Below are positions 24,239 to 35,055 of a DNA stretch of 64,000 nt, piece after piece. The notes beneath the pieces were generated by a model. That model was given only the letters and a program-made list of their open reading frames with translations, was not told the origin of the DNA and made no database searches. Position 1 is the first letter of the stretch; each line of letters opens with the position of its first letter. Made by a program: the position numbers and the translations under genes. The DNA lies in the NCBI GenBank assembly GCA_963969345.1, contig OZ017768.1, forward strand, positions 1,645,668 to 1,709,667. Direction: 5' to 3'. The DNA is from Turbatrix aceti (Eukaryota > Nematoda > Chromadorea > Rhabditida > Panagrolaimidae).

Positions 24239-25585
24239 TTAGTCGGACCAGCACAACTCAGGTTTGGGATAACGGGTTTTCCCCGAGTAAACAACTTTGA
24301 ATTCGAAAGAGTTGAATTTGTAAATTTTTTTGGCGATCGGAGGACTCGGCATATCCGCGAAGTTGTACCGCATCTCTTCCAACTTCGTCCATCGCTCGCT
24401 GTTCAGTGTCTTGTAGTCAAGCCGAATGATGCTTCGCGGCGGACAGTTGGACTAAAATTTTGTTGTAAACAAATTTGAACCTTTTGTTTTTTGGAACTCA
24501 CCGGAAACATCTCGTAAAAGTCTCTGGCATCTATTTTCTTGTCGACGTGGTCGATGCAGATGTACCGGGGAGGATCTGATGGCCGATCCACGGTGTCGAC
24601 TTCGTTGAACAGGACACGCAGGTTTTGGAGGGACATATTCATGGACTTACAGTTTAACCTGAAATAACAAAATTATAGAAAAAAACTAATTTTTTTAGTT
24701 AAAAAATTATAAAAAATTCCTTTGCTTTACTTTACTTTAAGAGTAATAAAATAAAGTAAAGTAGAGTATTGATTATCAAAAAAATTAAAGCTTACAAATA
24801 TTAAAATTAATTTTTCTTATTATTTTGTGTTAAATTTGTTACAATTTGTTATTGATTATTAAATAAGTATTAAATTATTTAGTTAAAACTTTTGAGGTTT
24901 GAAATATCTGTAATAATTTCAATGTATTTTATATTTTTCAAATTAGTTAACACAAAATTTAAGCTCACAATAGCTTTGAGGCGTTTGCCATCAAACCTGC
25001 CACAACCGTAAAATCGAATTTTTTGTCAACCACGCAGTTTGAAATACTCAGGAATTGAACGCTTTTTGGCGGAATGACCTGGGCTAGTTCATCGGCGGTG
25101 AACTCGCAGCTCTGAATGTATACATTCACCGGAGACCAATTCCGCATCAACTTTCCGATTTGGTAGAATCCAGTTTTTACACGGCAAATCGTAATTGATC
25201 TGGGAAAAATTTCTTCTGCGTGGTCTGCCAAAAACTCTGCAGACAGATTGAGATCGTGCCTGACAGAGAAACTGGGGGTCAGCTTTTCATCGACCGGGGG
25301 GTAAAAGCACACTTCTTCGACGATATACCCCCGTTGCAGCTTGACAAGGTGGTCCAGAGGCTTTGTTTCCTTGATCTTGTGGAGCACCGACCAGGGGGCA
25401 ATTCGGACCAGGTTTCGGCTGAAACCGTAGTCAAAACTCTCGAGGTTCACGTCAAACGGCGCTTTGGACATGGGTCGGGGGATTGCGATGAGGAGATCCA
25501 GACGAGCGCGCTTGCAGAGTTGCATCTTCTTGACCGGTGAAGAAACACTGTTGGACGACATCTTCGAACAGTAATTGGACGACAT
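24239..25585 (-). CDS. Unrecognised protein, possibly leucine-rich/F-box-associated
   Basis: Three minus-strand exons, 25585-24969, 24658-24502 and 24451-24239, join in frame to 328 aa with normal GT-AG junctions; the last exon ends at a TAA. I do not recognise the family. The N-terminus is short and serine-rich, with a near-duplication (MSSNYCSKMSSNSVSS). The body has alternating hydrophobic patterns such as PKSVQFLSISNCVVDKKFDF, like the irregular leucine-rich repeats or FTH-type regions of nematode F-box proteins, but no F-box is visible. No signal peptide or membrane segment. The gene looks intact and has normal codon use, so it is probably real. A divergent nematode-specific family is the most likely explanation. 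Confidence 0.6.
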
Positions 25586-26481
25586 TTTTGAACAGTAGAA
25601 TGTGTATAGCCACGAAAAGTACTTTTTTCAAAGTGGCAAGCAACAATGCAGGCGATAAGCAGGTTCAAGTGACTCCACCTACCTGTCGAACAGACGCCAG
25701 GAAAGTTTTGCTCTTCCATTTATGGCACCCATGTTCGCGGGAGGTGTGAAAATGCCTTGCAGGGTCCTGCTGGCGCGGTATTTGAATAAATGATGACAAT
25801 TAACGAAGAATAGACAAGTTCACCTATCTTATCGATTGTTGAACGCACAAAGCAGATGCGAGGGTTTGACTCCGATTGCGCTGTTGCCCCTATTGTTTGT
25901 TTTAAATACATATATGAGTTCGTAAAATTTAGCCCTTTCTGAAAGCAAACACCACCTGAGCTTACAATATTAATCATTGTTTATATTTGTATCAACATAT
26001 AGCAACGCAAAATAAATTAAAAGTCAAGATCTTGGCACATGTCGAAGGTCAACGGCAGAATGGTATGCAACTTTGCAAGTAACGGATCAACTGGTTTTCT
26101 TGGTCATCAAAGCCTCAGCATTGAGTTCGTCCACGTTTCGGCGGCGAAGCAGTGTCCGTGTCACCTTCTTCTTTGACCACGGATGGCAAAGTGGTCGGAG
26201 TAGTGCTCTTCCGCTTGTACGTACGCGTGCTGATAATATTGTGCTTGCTCAGAGCCTGGCGTTTATTGGTTATAAGTCGGCGAAAAAATCAGTTTTGTGC
26301 TCACAATTATGTAACAATAAATTGAAAAAAAAACAAAAAAAATGCAATCATCCAATACCAAAAAAAAGCATAAAACTGTAACTATTTATTTATCAATGAA
26401 AACAGACAAACTTGTTTTTTTTCCTGCAGTGACTTTTGTAATTATTTATTTTCCGTCTCGGACATACCAATGCAAAAAAAG
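25586..26481. other. Intergenic, no supported gene
   Basis: About 900 bases. Short frames exist on both strands, but none has a start, splice partners or recognisable motif. Confidence 0.4.
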
Positions 26482-26884
26482 TCAAGAGTCAATGCTGTCT
26501 TGTTCAGATCGTGATTTTTCAGCAACTTTGATGGCTTGCTCGACGTAGTGGCCTTTAGAGTGAATTTTATGGAACCAAAATTTTTGATCTGAGTTTTCTA
26601 TTTTAAAACCGACATTCACAAAATTGACCAGCATCGAATTGCTGATGAGCGAAGCTTTTGATGATGTCCGCTTCGTAATCATCTTTGAATCCGCTTTTGG
26701 ATCTTTGAAGCACCATTTTCGGAGCAATTCCTGAAGGAAGAATGCGCTCCAGTTCGTTTCCCGGCCGACGCACCAGTTTGCCGGGGGCAATGGACGGAAT
26801 GCTCAAACTTGGTTTATTTTTCTGCACACATTTTATTTATACAAAAACTTTGCGGGGGTGCCTGAATGTATTTTTGTCCATCAT
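26482..26884 (-). CDS. Small hypothetical protein
   Basis: Proposed exons 26884-26849, 26821-26629 and 26588-26482 keep one frame and give about 111 aa ending EQDSIDS. The middle exon (PGKLVRRPGNELERILPSG) has protein-like composition, and its junction with the last exon (GT-AG, 40 bases) restores frame. The C-terminal stretch FWFHKIHSKGHYVEQAIKVA faintly resembles an Smr-type helix-turn pattern, which is only a guess. The first intron would be only 27 bases, shorter than normal. The first exon may therefore be wrong, with the true 5' end elsewhere, or this may be a gene remnant. Confidence 0.35.
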
Positions 26885-28250
26885 GACGTTCAAGGCGTGG
26901 GGGAGGAATTGAAGATGAGGGGATGTGCGGGAGCTCGTATTGGAAACGACAGAGGCAAAATAAATATTAGATAGTTTCATATTTTGTACAATTTTGTGGC
27001 TCTATATTTTCCATTTTTTTTGTATTTTTTATTTCTTTTGCATTCCAAAATATTGATAAAAAAAATGAAAATTACAGTTAATTTTGTTTTATCGCTAAAA
27101 TCATTCCAGTTTTCCTTGGCCAGTCCTAAATTTTAAAATTACTTATATATGTATAACAATTTTTTTGTCATACTTTTGTTTAGCAGGGAATTTTTTTTGT
27201 AATTTTTTTTTCACTTGCCAAGTGTTGAAAAAAATAGATATGCATACGACACAGTTTGCTTTCTTGTGCAGTTGGCCTTTTTGTGCAGTTGGCCTTTGAG
27301 CAGTTTGTCACCTTTTTTGAGCATCTGACCTTTTTTGCACAGTTGATCCTTGTTTTGTGCTTCACACGTTACAGTTTTGCCGTCATTCGGTTTCTGCTGG
27401 AGACAGCACATGACGATGTCGTCGCGAGAGCTGCGCAAAGCGATCAGTCGATGTAGAGGTTTCCAGACTTGTGCTGTCAGGTACTTGTTTTGCAACGAGC
27501 GTTTCAAGGGCGTCGATGGATTCTTGCACACCAAGGACACCGTTCCACGAGCAATCAACGACTTTTTGAAGAAATTCCAAAATTCGATGGACGATAGGAA
27601 GTTATACGGCATGCAGCACACAGCCGAAAGGTAAACAAGTGCTTTTTTGATTTCCTTTGTCATCTGGGCGGCACCGGCTAAAGCCGGGCGCGTTCCCGGA
27701 CGCTCAAGAACCTGGTTCACCTCTGATTTCCCTCTTTCCGTCCTCGAAGTCTTATCTCGGTTATTTATTAAGCAATACAAAATATCCAAAGCGACTTCAC
27801 CCCGAGGGATTACGGTCGTTCCTCTCTCTTCTCCATTCTCCTGCCTTTTATAGCGAGCTCCGCCTTCTGGAGTCGCGTTGTCGAACATGTTGGGGCGGTG
27901 CTTCTAGCCTCTCCTGTTTTGGGTCTGCTTGCGACGTGGCGTCCTGTATCACATCCTCCGCCTCCGGCAAAGGTGGTCCCCACCTTTTTTGTTTGCCTTC
28001 GGGATAGAGGGGGCGATATGACGGATGGTGACTGCTGGTCAGGTCTGGATGCTGTTGTATAGGGCTGCTCATGGTGGTCTAATGGGAGTAGAGTGAGAAC
28101 ATGAGAGAGTTCGTCGCCTCGTGTGTCGTCGCGGCAAAAACGGAAAAGAAAAATATGTGAATGATAACATGCAATATGGGGCAATCCACAAATCAGTTGG
28201 GCCGCAAAGGGGGGGGTACAATAAAAATCAACTTGCTTCAATGGTGCACA
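26885..28250. other. Repeat-derived region with LTR-like promoter features
   Basis: On the minus strand, following the integrase-tail fragment, the sequence contains a TATAAAAGGCAGGAG box (around 27850) and an AATAAATAACC signal (around 27770), the order expected inside an LTR. This suggests the 3' LTR of the element whose coding pieces lie at 28251-28943. Exact LTR ends could not be set and no matching 5' LTR was found. Bases 27211-27640 hold an open minus-strand frame ending in a pentameric repeat (separate entry). Confidence 0.45.
27250..27345 (-). repeat. Short tandem repeat encoding GQLxK-like units, locus 1
   Basis: On the minus strand the frame reads units like KDQLCK, KGQMLK, KGDKLLK, KGQLHK; at DNA level these are copies of about 15-18 bases around CAGTTGGCCTTT (plus strand). 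Related to the clean 15-base array at 30886-31007. Confidence 0.5.
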
Positions 28251-28454
28251 TTAACTCGGGGGCAGGGAGGTTGGCGTGTCGTCGATTTCTTCGTCAGCCG
28301 TGTCGTGGGGGACAGGTGCGGCTAGAGCTTCGTCTGCCGTTCTGAATGGCAGCGTGCTCGGCTCTTGGAACCGCTTCAGCTCGTTGAAGTGAAGGACGAT
28401 GACTCTGTTCTCATCGTCCTTCACTGTTGCGTTGGGGTACACAGGCCCGACCAA
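28251..28454 (-). pseudogene. LTR-retrotransposon integrase C-terminal fragment
   Basis: About 67 residues resembling the tail of a Gypsy-type Pol: a GP-V-Y block, then VIVLHFNELKRF and an acidic end, then stop. The rest of Pol is absent between this and the gag fragment upstream, so the element is internally deleted and not functional. The basis is motif resemblance only. Confidence 0.5.
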
Positions 28455-28493
28455 AAACGTGGATGCATTGATAAAAGTTATGTAATTAGATTG

Positions 28494-28943
28494 TTATGTA
28501 GTGCTCGGTCTTATTAGGAACTCTTTATTTGGATCCAATACAACTTGATAGTATCGATAAGCTACTACACAACTGGTCTCTCTCGTTCTCCGGGCTGCGA
28601 GGCAGCCATTTCCCCAGAGGAGGAGGAGCCACGTCTCAGTGTGCACAACGTGCACACTACACGTAACAAGATAATTCCGAAGAGCTGGGTCAACTGCTTC
28701 ATTTGTCTGGATATGAGCTGCCGTCGCTGTGGCATTGAATTTGTTGAAGAATTCGATAATGTCTTCGCCATCCGCCCCGGTAAGTACCGGGAATTGGTTC
28801 AGTGACATCGCAATCTTGAGATGAGGATCCAGTGCCATGGTTTGTCCAGTAAGGCGTCGTTGACTTCGTTGGCTGCGCGTTGAGTTTAGGTTGGGTGGTT
28901 GTCCTGCGGTGTCTCGAAGAGCTCGCAGTTCACGCTGTGACAA
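28494..28943 (-). pseudogene. LTR-retrotransposon gag-like fragment
   Basis: An open frame with no ATG at its start; internal methionines follow. It contains FPVLTGADGEDIIEFFNKFN, the type of sequence that opens the capsid region of Gypsy-like Gag proteins (F-x-G-x-x-x-D-x-x-x-F). The frame then runs into low-quality sequence and stops at 28494, 40 bases before the integrase fragment. Capsid remainder, protease, reverse transcriptase and RNase H are missing. Confidence 0.5.
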
Positions 28944-30001
28944 GTACGTGCCTTGGGTGTCGATGTTGGATTTTTGATCGACTAGCAGCTGGCATTGACA
29001 GTCCTAGACTAAAGTTCTCTCCTCTCTTTTCTCTTTTTCTAAAAACCAGAATGTGAGTTTTACGAAAAGTAGGATTCTGGGTAAGTAAGGTGTGGGTAAG
29101 CTTTTCCTGTCAGCTTACGGATTTCTCGCGTTAGCTATTCTATCCTATCATCCTTTCTATTCTTACCTTAAAAGAGTGTGCCTGTAGGGGTCCTGAGTAG
29201 GGTTCCCGTCTTCCCCGTTCCCCGCACTAAAAACCCCTGTAAATTGCCTATTTTATTTAATGTTGATAAAAAAACCCCTGTATTTCCCGTATACAAAAAT
29301 TAGCTTTCAGTAAAATTTGCCTTTTCTACTCCCCGTGAAGATCGCCCCCCCCCCCGGGGCCCCGTAATGTAAACGGGGGGAACTCTAGTTCTCAGCCTAC
29401 CCCATAACTATATTTTGGGTTCGCGAACCTCGTATTTACAAAAAACCAACCTTTAATAATTATAAATTTTTTTATTTATATACATAATATTATTTAATAC
29501 ATATATAGTGTAAATTTAAACATAAATACATAGTGTTTCTTCATTTATAGCGCATGAACTGAGTTGCAACAACACATGGCATGGCAGTGGGAAGAGAATG
29601 CACGCTGCAAAGACTCTGTCGCCTAAAATCGATGACAAATTTTGCCTGCTCGCTTTACTTCGTCCAGTCGAACTAACAATTGGCCGAACTTTGTGGAGCA
29701 AAGCGAATCGGTGCGAAAGGAAAAACAAGTTTTCCGTGCAGGCAAGGCATACTGATGTGACATGCGCAGCGTTCCGGAATAATGGAGTGAAAAATACTTT
29801 GCATTGCACCTTTTCACGCATTGGTAACTGTTTTCCTTGTTTTTTTTTAATCATTTAAAACTTCCAAACATTTAATTTTTGACAAAAAACAATAAACATA
29901 ATTATAATGTTCTTGTAGCATTTTTTTAAAAACAAATACCACATCGCAATTATTGCTTACGAGTTCCTGCACATATCTAGATACATTATTATTTTTACGT
30001 G
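28944..30001. other. Repeat-derived spacer, no intact gene
   Basis: About 1 kb upstream (minus sense) of the gag fragment. It includes a C/G homopolymer patch near 29347-29385 and CCCCTGTA-like words near 29235-29290 typical of degraded mobile DNA. Open frames at 29516-29858 occur on both strands and match nothing I recognise. Confidence 0.4.
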
Positions 30002-30334
30002 CTAGAACAAACGAGTTTTTGCCAGGAACCGCAAAAATGGCACTGTCGTGCCGTCGATGGGATTGCTCAGCAATGAAGGAATCATCATTGCTGTCGTTGT
30101 CGTATTCGGGTTCAGTTTGGGCATATTTTCCTTTAATGATACATCTATAAGGGCGGCATATGGGTCGCCGCGATACCGATATCTCGTGATTGCTCGTCTC
30201 GCAGTTTGAGAAGTCCAATGCAAAACAACTTCGTCTGGAAGCCCGTGCAAAGTGGTTATTACGATGTCGCGGGCCGACTTGTTTGTTTTCAAAGCCGCTT
30301 CTCGGAGTCGCCGTTGTCTATGTTTCTTCTGCAA
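30002..30334 (-). pseudogene. MULE-type transposon protein fragment
   Basis: The minus-strand frame includes RRLREAALKTNKSARDIVI, LPDEVV and ARRAITRYR. This is the helical pattern found between the zinc-finger and the catalytic domain of many animal MULE (Mutator-like) proteins. No DDE catalytic part follows; the reading frame breaks down near 30000. I treat it as a relic. Identification rests on remembered family pattern, so moderate confidence only. Confidence 0.4.
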
Positions 30335-30885
30335 ATCAAATAAACATCATTTTATGTATCTAATTTTTTTCGAATTATAGACACTGTTATAGCCGCGGTC
30401 GGGTTACTTTTGATCAATCCGAAAAACAAAAAAAGTCCGTTATGTATTGATCAGCGTTCCTACTGGACTTGATTTTCATGGCGAAATGCCGAAACCAAAA
30501 GAATCTACGGCAATTGCCATTGACGCGAATGTGTGTCAGAAAAATTTGTATGCGAGCTTTCCTGGGAAAATTCCTCTGCGATCATACCTGAAGACGCGCA
30601 CAAGTGCGAACGTCCTGGGAAAAATTACTCGAATGTTTTTCATATTTGCTGAATAAAATGTAGCACACCAAGTTTAAAATTAAAATTCATGTTATTGCCA
30701 ATACTACAAATACTACAATCGAAAGCAACAATTTATTTTTACAAATCACATATCTGTAAATTAAAAATTGACACACATTTTGTTATCCAAAAGTCATAAT
30801 AAAACAATGATAAAGTCTTTTTTGCTCCGTTTTTTTAACATTATTATGCTTGATTTTAATTTTTAAGGTTCGCTCAATTTGTAGT
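30335..30885. other. Spacer, no supported gene
   Basis: AT-rich sequence between the MULE fragment and the 15-base repeat array. A 69-codon plus-strand frame (30447-30656) has no recognisable motif. Confidence 0.35.
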
Positions 30886-31007
30886 GACGCTCAGTTGTCG
30901 CCCGCTCAGTTAGCCTTCGCTCAGTTGGCCTTTGCTCAGTGATCTTTCGCACAGTTTCTTGCCGCTCAGTTGTCCGACGCTCGATGTGTCACTACGCTCA
31001 ATTCGTC
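30886..31007 (-). repeat. 15-base tandem array, locus 2 of GQLSx coding repeat
   Basis: Eight contiguous units on the plus strand, each beginning GCTCAGTT or a one- to three-base variant; all are 15 bases except one of 17. On the minus strand they read as pentapeptides such as KGQLS and EGQLS, interrupted by a stop in one unit. This matches the centre-leucine pattern of pentapeptide repeats. Related to 27250-27345. Confidence 0.7.
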
Positions 31008-31011
31008 GGGA

Positions 31012-31360
31012 ACCGTTTTCAACTTTTACATTTGCTTTTTTGAGGCCCTAAAAATAATTTTGTTGCATAACATCAAAAAAAGAAGAAGACGATGACCAAC
31101 TTGACGAATCATCTTCCGCGCAACTTTCTCTCTTTTTCATTTTCTTCTCGCAGCCTCATCATTTTCCTCTTTTGGTCACTGGCATCATCACCACGCTCGC
31201 TGAGGATGGACGCCGGGCGATGCGTGATTAATCATTCCTTTTCCCACAGTTTATGCCTGCCCCGGCGTCCAAGCTTATGTTAGATGGACTTGCCAAAAGT
31301 GAACTGTCTTCGTAGTTTTGCACTCGTGTAAACAATTTTTTGGCTTTTGACACCTTGAGA
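31012..31360. repeat. Duplicated island a, copy 1
   Basis: Nearly identical to 38939-39345. Shared landmarks are TTGAGGCCCTAAAAATAATT, the AAAAAAGAAGAAGACGATGA segment, the GATGGACGCCGGGCGATGCG segment and CACTCGTGTAAACAATT. Copy 2 has about 60 extra bases after GCATAACATC. Confidence 0.85.
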
Positions 31361-32756
31361 CAATTTTTTTATCAGACGATAATCTCTTTTTTATCACTTT
31401 TCTTTTTTTTGTCATGTGTACATTTTGTTCCTTTGTAGAGCATTCTTATAATATCCAGGTTTCAGTTTTTATCATTGCAAAATAATTTGTAATTTACGAT
31501 TAAAATTTGTGTCGTTTTTGAGTCGCAAAGCATTTCCATTTTTTATAAAGAAAATTTTCGTTCAGTTGTTTTGCACTAAAAATTTAATAAATTTGCAAGG
31601 AACATTGAATTTTTCTCTGGCGCTAAGCAATAAATGAACTTCCAGTTATTTATTTTAACAAATAGTAATTATGGTGATTCGATTTCAAACACCAGTCGCC
31701 ATCGCCACAACACGTGTATTTTAACACAAAATATGGAATTTTTTATTTCCAATTATTGTAGCATTTTTGATTTATTCTATGGCACATCAACAATATTGCG
31801 TAAACATCAAAATTGAACGGCATTATAATTGTAATAACATTCTGGACTGAGCAACCGTTTTAAAACCTTACTTATGTTAGAAACCATGAATAATATTAAA
31901 ATACAATTTTATTTAATTTAAAACATTTTTGCATGTAGATACAAAAAAAATTATATGATGATTCAGTACTTTTTCATTTATTACCATTCAAATAATAACA
32001 GTAAATTAAAAAAAAGTGTTTTTGGAAACATTAACACAGTCTGAAAGAATAATGTGTATCGGTGAGCGCGGGAGTTAGGAAAAGAGAGTTTCTTTCACTT
32101 GAAACATTTACTATTTTACTACATCTCGCCAATCAGTTTTTATGACTAATTTCATGTTATAAAAAAACAGAACAAAACTCCGAACAGTTTAATTGGATCA
32201 CGTTCTTACATTATATTCCAGTTATAAATAATATTAGAATTTTTAAATTTGATTCAAATATAACTTTTTTTTGGTAAACACATGAACTTATGAAAGATGT
32301 CTTAATGATTCGACTCAGTGTTTTTTTCCAAATTATGCGTTATCCAGATTGTGTTCCAGTGAACAAATTATGTAAGAAAATATTTGTGTCGAGTTCGTGT
32401 TGCTCTTCACGCTTTCAAATTAGTATGACTTCTGTGCACACCCCTCGCCGCAATTTTATTTGCTCCTTTTTTTATTTTTGTGCAGTTTTATTTTTTTTTT
32501 TGAAACCAAATTGGCAGCATGATCAATTGGACCGTAAGATTATGGTATCTTACTATTTAGGAATTTGGGTGCATCTGATTCACACATTTTTTTAAATTTT
32601 TTTTTAAATATATGATACTTACAGATTGTTGGAAAGAAAGAGAACAAAGACGGGGCGTGATTATCAGTTACATACTTTTTTATTATTATTATTTTGGACA
32701 AACGTTCACTCGCTTACATACGTAAATAATAATAAATGTTGTTTTTTTTGATAAAT
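31361..32756. other. Diverged spacer between islands a and b, copy 1
   Basis: AT-rich, no gene. A weak match to copy 2 persists around 32050-32120 versus 40545-40625 (GAATRATGTGTAT and GGAAAAGAG...TTTCT), implying that this spacer was also part of the duplication and has since diverged. Several CAGTTTT motifs occur on the plus strand. Confidence 0.45.
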
Positions 32757-33262
32757 TCTCAAAAATGTGTTGCGGCTTTTCTCCTTTTTTTGCAAGGTGA
32801 TTCCATGTCCCATCACATCAGTCATGTCACTCACTCATTCGGCTAGTCATTTACGGCTGGCTAATGGCGAACGAAACAGGAGCGAATTGAATCCGAGAGA
32901 AAGAGAAGAAAGACAGGAAGCGCCGCGGCAAAGGCGAATGAAATGATCATCATCACGCTTTTCTCCTGTTTTTTTTATTGAATGAGTCGGAGCTTCCTTT
33001 CCTGCTTCCTGTTTTTGAAGGCGACTCAAGGGTTATCTCGCATGTAGCACTTGACTCGGTTTGGTTAGCAGCCTCTCTCGCGCGCAGTCCCAAAAAACCT
33101 TTCTCTGGCCATCGTGCTCTGCGTTGCCTGAGAATGCCTGCCCGTCAGGGAGAGGCTTCATTTTGTCGTTCCTTTCTCTCCGATATAGCCATTTTTACTC
33201 GCCTTGAATTAGAATTAATGATGCCATTCAGGACGGCTTTTAGGTTTTCTTTGTCCGGTTGA
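32757..33262. repeat. Duplicated island b, copy 1
   Basis: About 500 bases nearly identical to 41877-42375. Begins near TCAAAAATGTGTTGCGGCTT and includes GGTGATTCCATGTCCCATCA. A 94-codon open frame (32978-33262) is kept in both copies, but so is a minus-strand frame. With so few differences, coding cannot be inferred. Confidence 0.85.
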
Positions 33263-33414
33263 AAATCGTGGGCACTGTGCATGATTTTTTACGGAGACTC
33301 ATGATGTGACTGAAGTGAAATTCAATTTTTGAAATTTTAGTGAGTTTACATTCAATTTATAACTATTCAGTTAAAATAATTTATTTCAGTGTTAATTTCA
33401 TATTACAACAGCAT
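33263..33414. other. Short spacer between islands b and c, copy 1
   Basis: 152 bases here versus about 780 in copy 2. No match between the two spacers. Confidence 0.5.
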
Positions 33415-33870
33415 ATTCGATCTTTGCCGTAATCCGCCGCAAGGAGATCGCGCTGACCGCCAGCTTCTCATGGCCGTCGGATGGTGTTTTGTTGTGGGTC
33501 GCGATGATGGTACGGATCGGCTGCCGTCAAGTGGGTGTCAACGCCTGTCTGGACGGCGACTACCGTCAAGTGGCTTGCTGCAGTCTTGCATACCGCCAGT
33601 GTGTCTTTATTATACCTTTGTTTTGGCTAAATAACGCCTACCAGTTTTTTATGTCCTAATAATAGACTAATTCCATATTGTCTAAAATTTACAACCATAA
33701 TTCATCAGCCTCTTCTTGTGGATCAGTTTCTGGTGACACCAACAAGACCCCCCGTTGTGCAGCGTCGATCGCGTATGGAACAACCTGGGTTGGGAATTGT
33801 CACTTTTAGCACCCCCAGCGATCTGGCGGAAAATTTATGGCATTTCCTGGGGGATCAAGTTGGATGAAAT
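33415..33870. repeat. Duplicated island c, copy 1
   Basis: Starts at TCGATCTTTGCCGTAATCCG and runs to GGATGAAATTGAAATTGGT, nearly identical to 43161-43625. Sequence is unrelated beyond both ends. Confidence 0.85.
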
Positions 33871-34051
33871 TGAAATTGGTGGTTTATTAGATACATTATT
33901 AGCACGAAGACAAGTGTCATAAGTTGACAATGTATGTATTATTTTAGTGCACAAATTCAGTGCGTTTTGGTATTTTTTTCACAATGCTGTTGCGGCAAAC
34001 AAGATGGACAGGAATATTTGTGTTATGGTGCAATTCCAGCTATGTACTTAA

Positions 34052-35051
34052 TAGACAGTCTGCGAGCCGATTTACATTCGACGACACATCAATTTTTACA
34101 CTTTCAAATGTTTTGAGTCTAAGTTGTGGAGGACCCTAAGGGCAGTCTATAACCGCAATATTAGATTTAAAAAAAAATCGGATTCTGGAGATTTTGCTTC
34201 GGATGTGTTTTCATAAAAACGAATGGCGCGTGCTTCGTTTCTAAGCAAAAAATCTGAAAACTTGCTTACTGGGATTTCAGAGGACAGGGAATACGATGGC
34301 ATACTCAAATTTAAAAAAAAACAACTGCAAGTATTTTTTATTGAATTCTGCCGTCACAAAATTCGGCTTTACCATGCCTAAAAAAAATAAACACCCATTT
34401 TCATATATCCTATCTGAAAGAGCGATTTTTTTGGCTCGGAATGAAGTGCCCGTTAGAAAAACGTAGTGTCTGGAATCACCTTTTAGGTCACGATTTGTCG
34501 TCAAAACGACCAAAAAACCCCCTTTTTTGCGCGTGCGCGCGCGCGTGCGCACTTCCCGCCATTTTTTTGAGGGGGTTTTTGGTCGTTTTGACTACAAATC
34601 GGGACCTAAAAGTTGATTCCAGACACTACGTTTTTTTAACAGACACTTCATTCTGAGCCAAAAAAATCGCTCTTTCAGATAGGATATATGAAAATGGGTG
34701 TTTATTTTTTTTAGGCATGGTAAAGCCGAATTTTGTGACGGCAGAATTCAATAAAAAATACTTGCAGTTGTTTTTTTTTAAATTTGAGTATGCCATCGTA
34801 TTCCCTGTCCTCTGAAATCCCAGTAAGCAAGTTTTCAGATTTTTTGCTTAGAAACGAAGCACGCGCCATTCGTTTTTATGAAAACACATCCGAAGCCAAA
34901 TCTCCAGAATCCGATTTTTTTTAAAATCTAATATTGCGGTTATAGACTGCCCTTAGGGTGTTCTACAACTTAGACTCAAAACATTTGAAAGTGTAAAAAT
35001 TGATGTGTCGGCCTCCTCCCCTTGTTGGTAAATCGGCTCGCAGACTGTCTA
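34052..35051. mobile_element. 1-kb palindromic foldback element, copy 1, flanked by TTAA
   Basis: The element is 1,000 bases made of two ~490-base inverted arms meeting at a GC-rich centre (CGTGCGCGCGCGCGTGCGCA near 34530). Ends read TAGACAGTCTGCGAGCCGAT and its complement; TTAA lies at both sides (34048-34051 and 35052-35055). The arms differ just inside the ends: left has TTCGACGACAC, right has a GGCCTCCTCCCCTTG segment. A second copy in reverse orientation is at 54257-55254. TTAA duplication is the hallmark of piggyBac-type transposition, so this may be a non-autonomous passenger of such a family. The open frames inside are by-products of the palindrome. Confidence 0.85.
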
Positions 35052-35055
35052 TTAA

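Noticed and set aside
24720..24775. TTTACTTTACTTT...AAAGTAAAGTA inverted simple repeat as a hairpin RNA
   Set aside because: Simple-sequence repeat inside an intron; inverse pairing follows from low complexity. Similar (TAAAG)n at 51868-51898.
27211..27888. 225-codon minus-strand frame
   Set aside because: Runs from LTR-like sequence through unrelated sequence into the pentameric repeat; not a single coherent protein.
29340..29400. C/G homopolymer patch as a possible functional G-rich structure
   Set aside because: Isolated, in degraded repeat sequence, and a typical place for assembly error.
32978..33262. 94-codon frame conserved in both copies of island b
   Set aside because: Copies are too similar for frame conservation to mean anything, and the opposite strand is also open.
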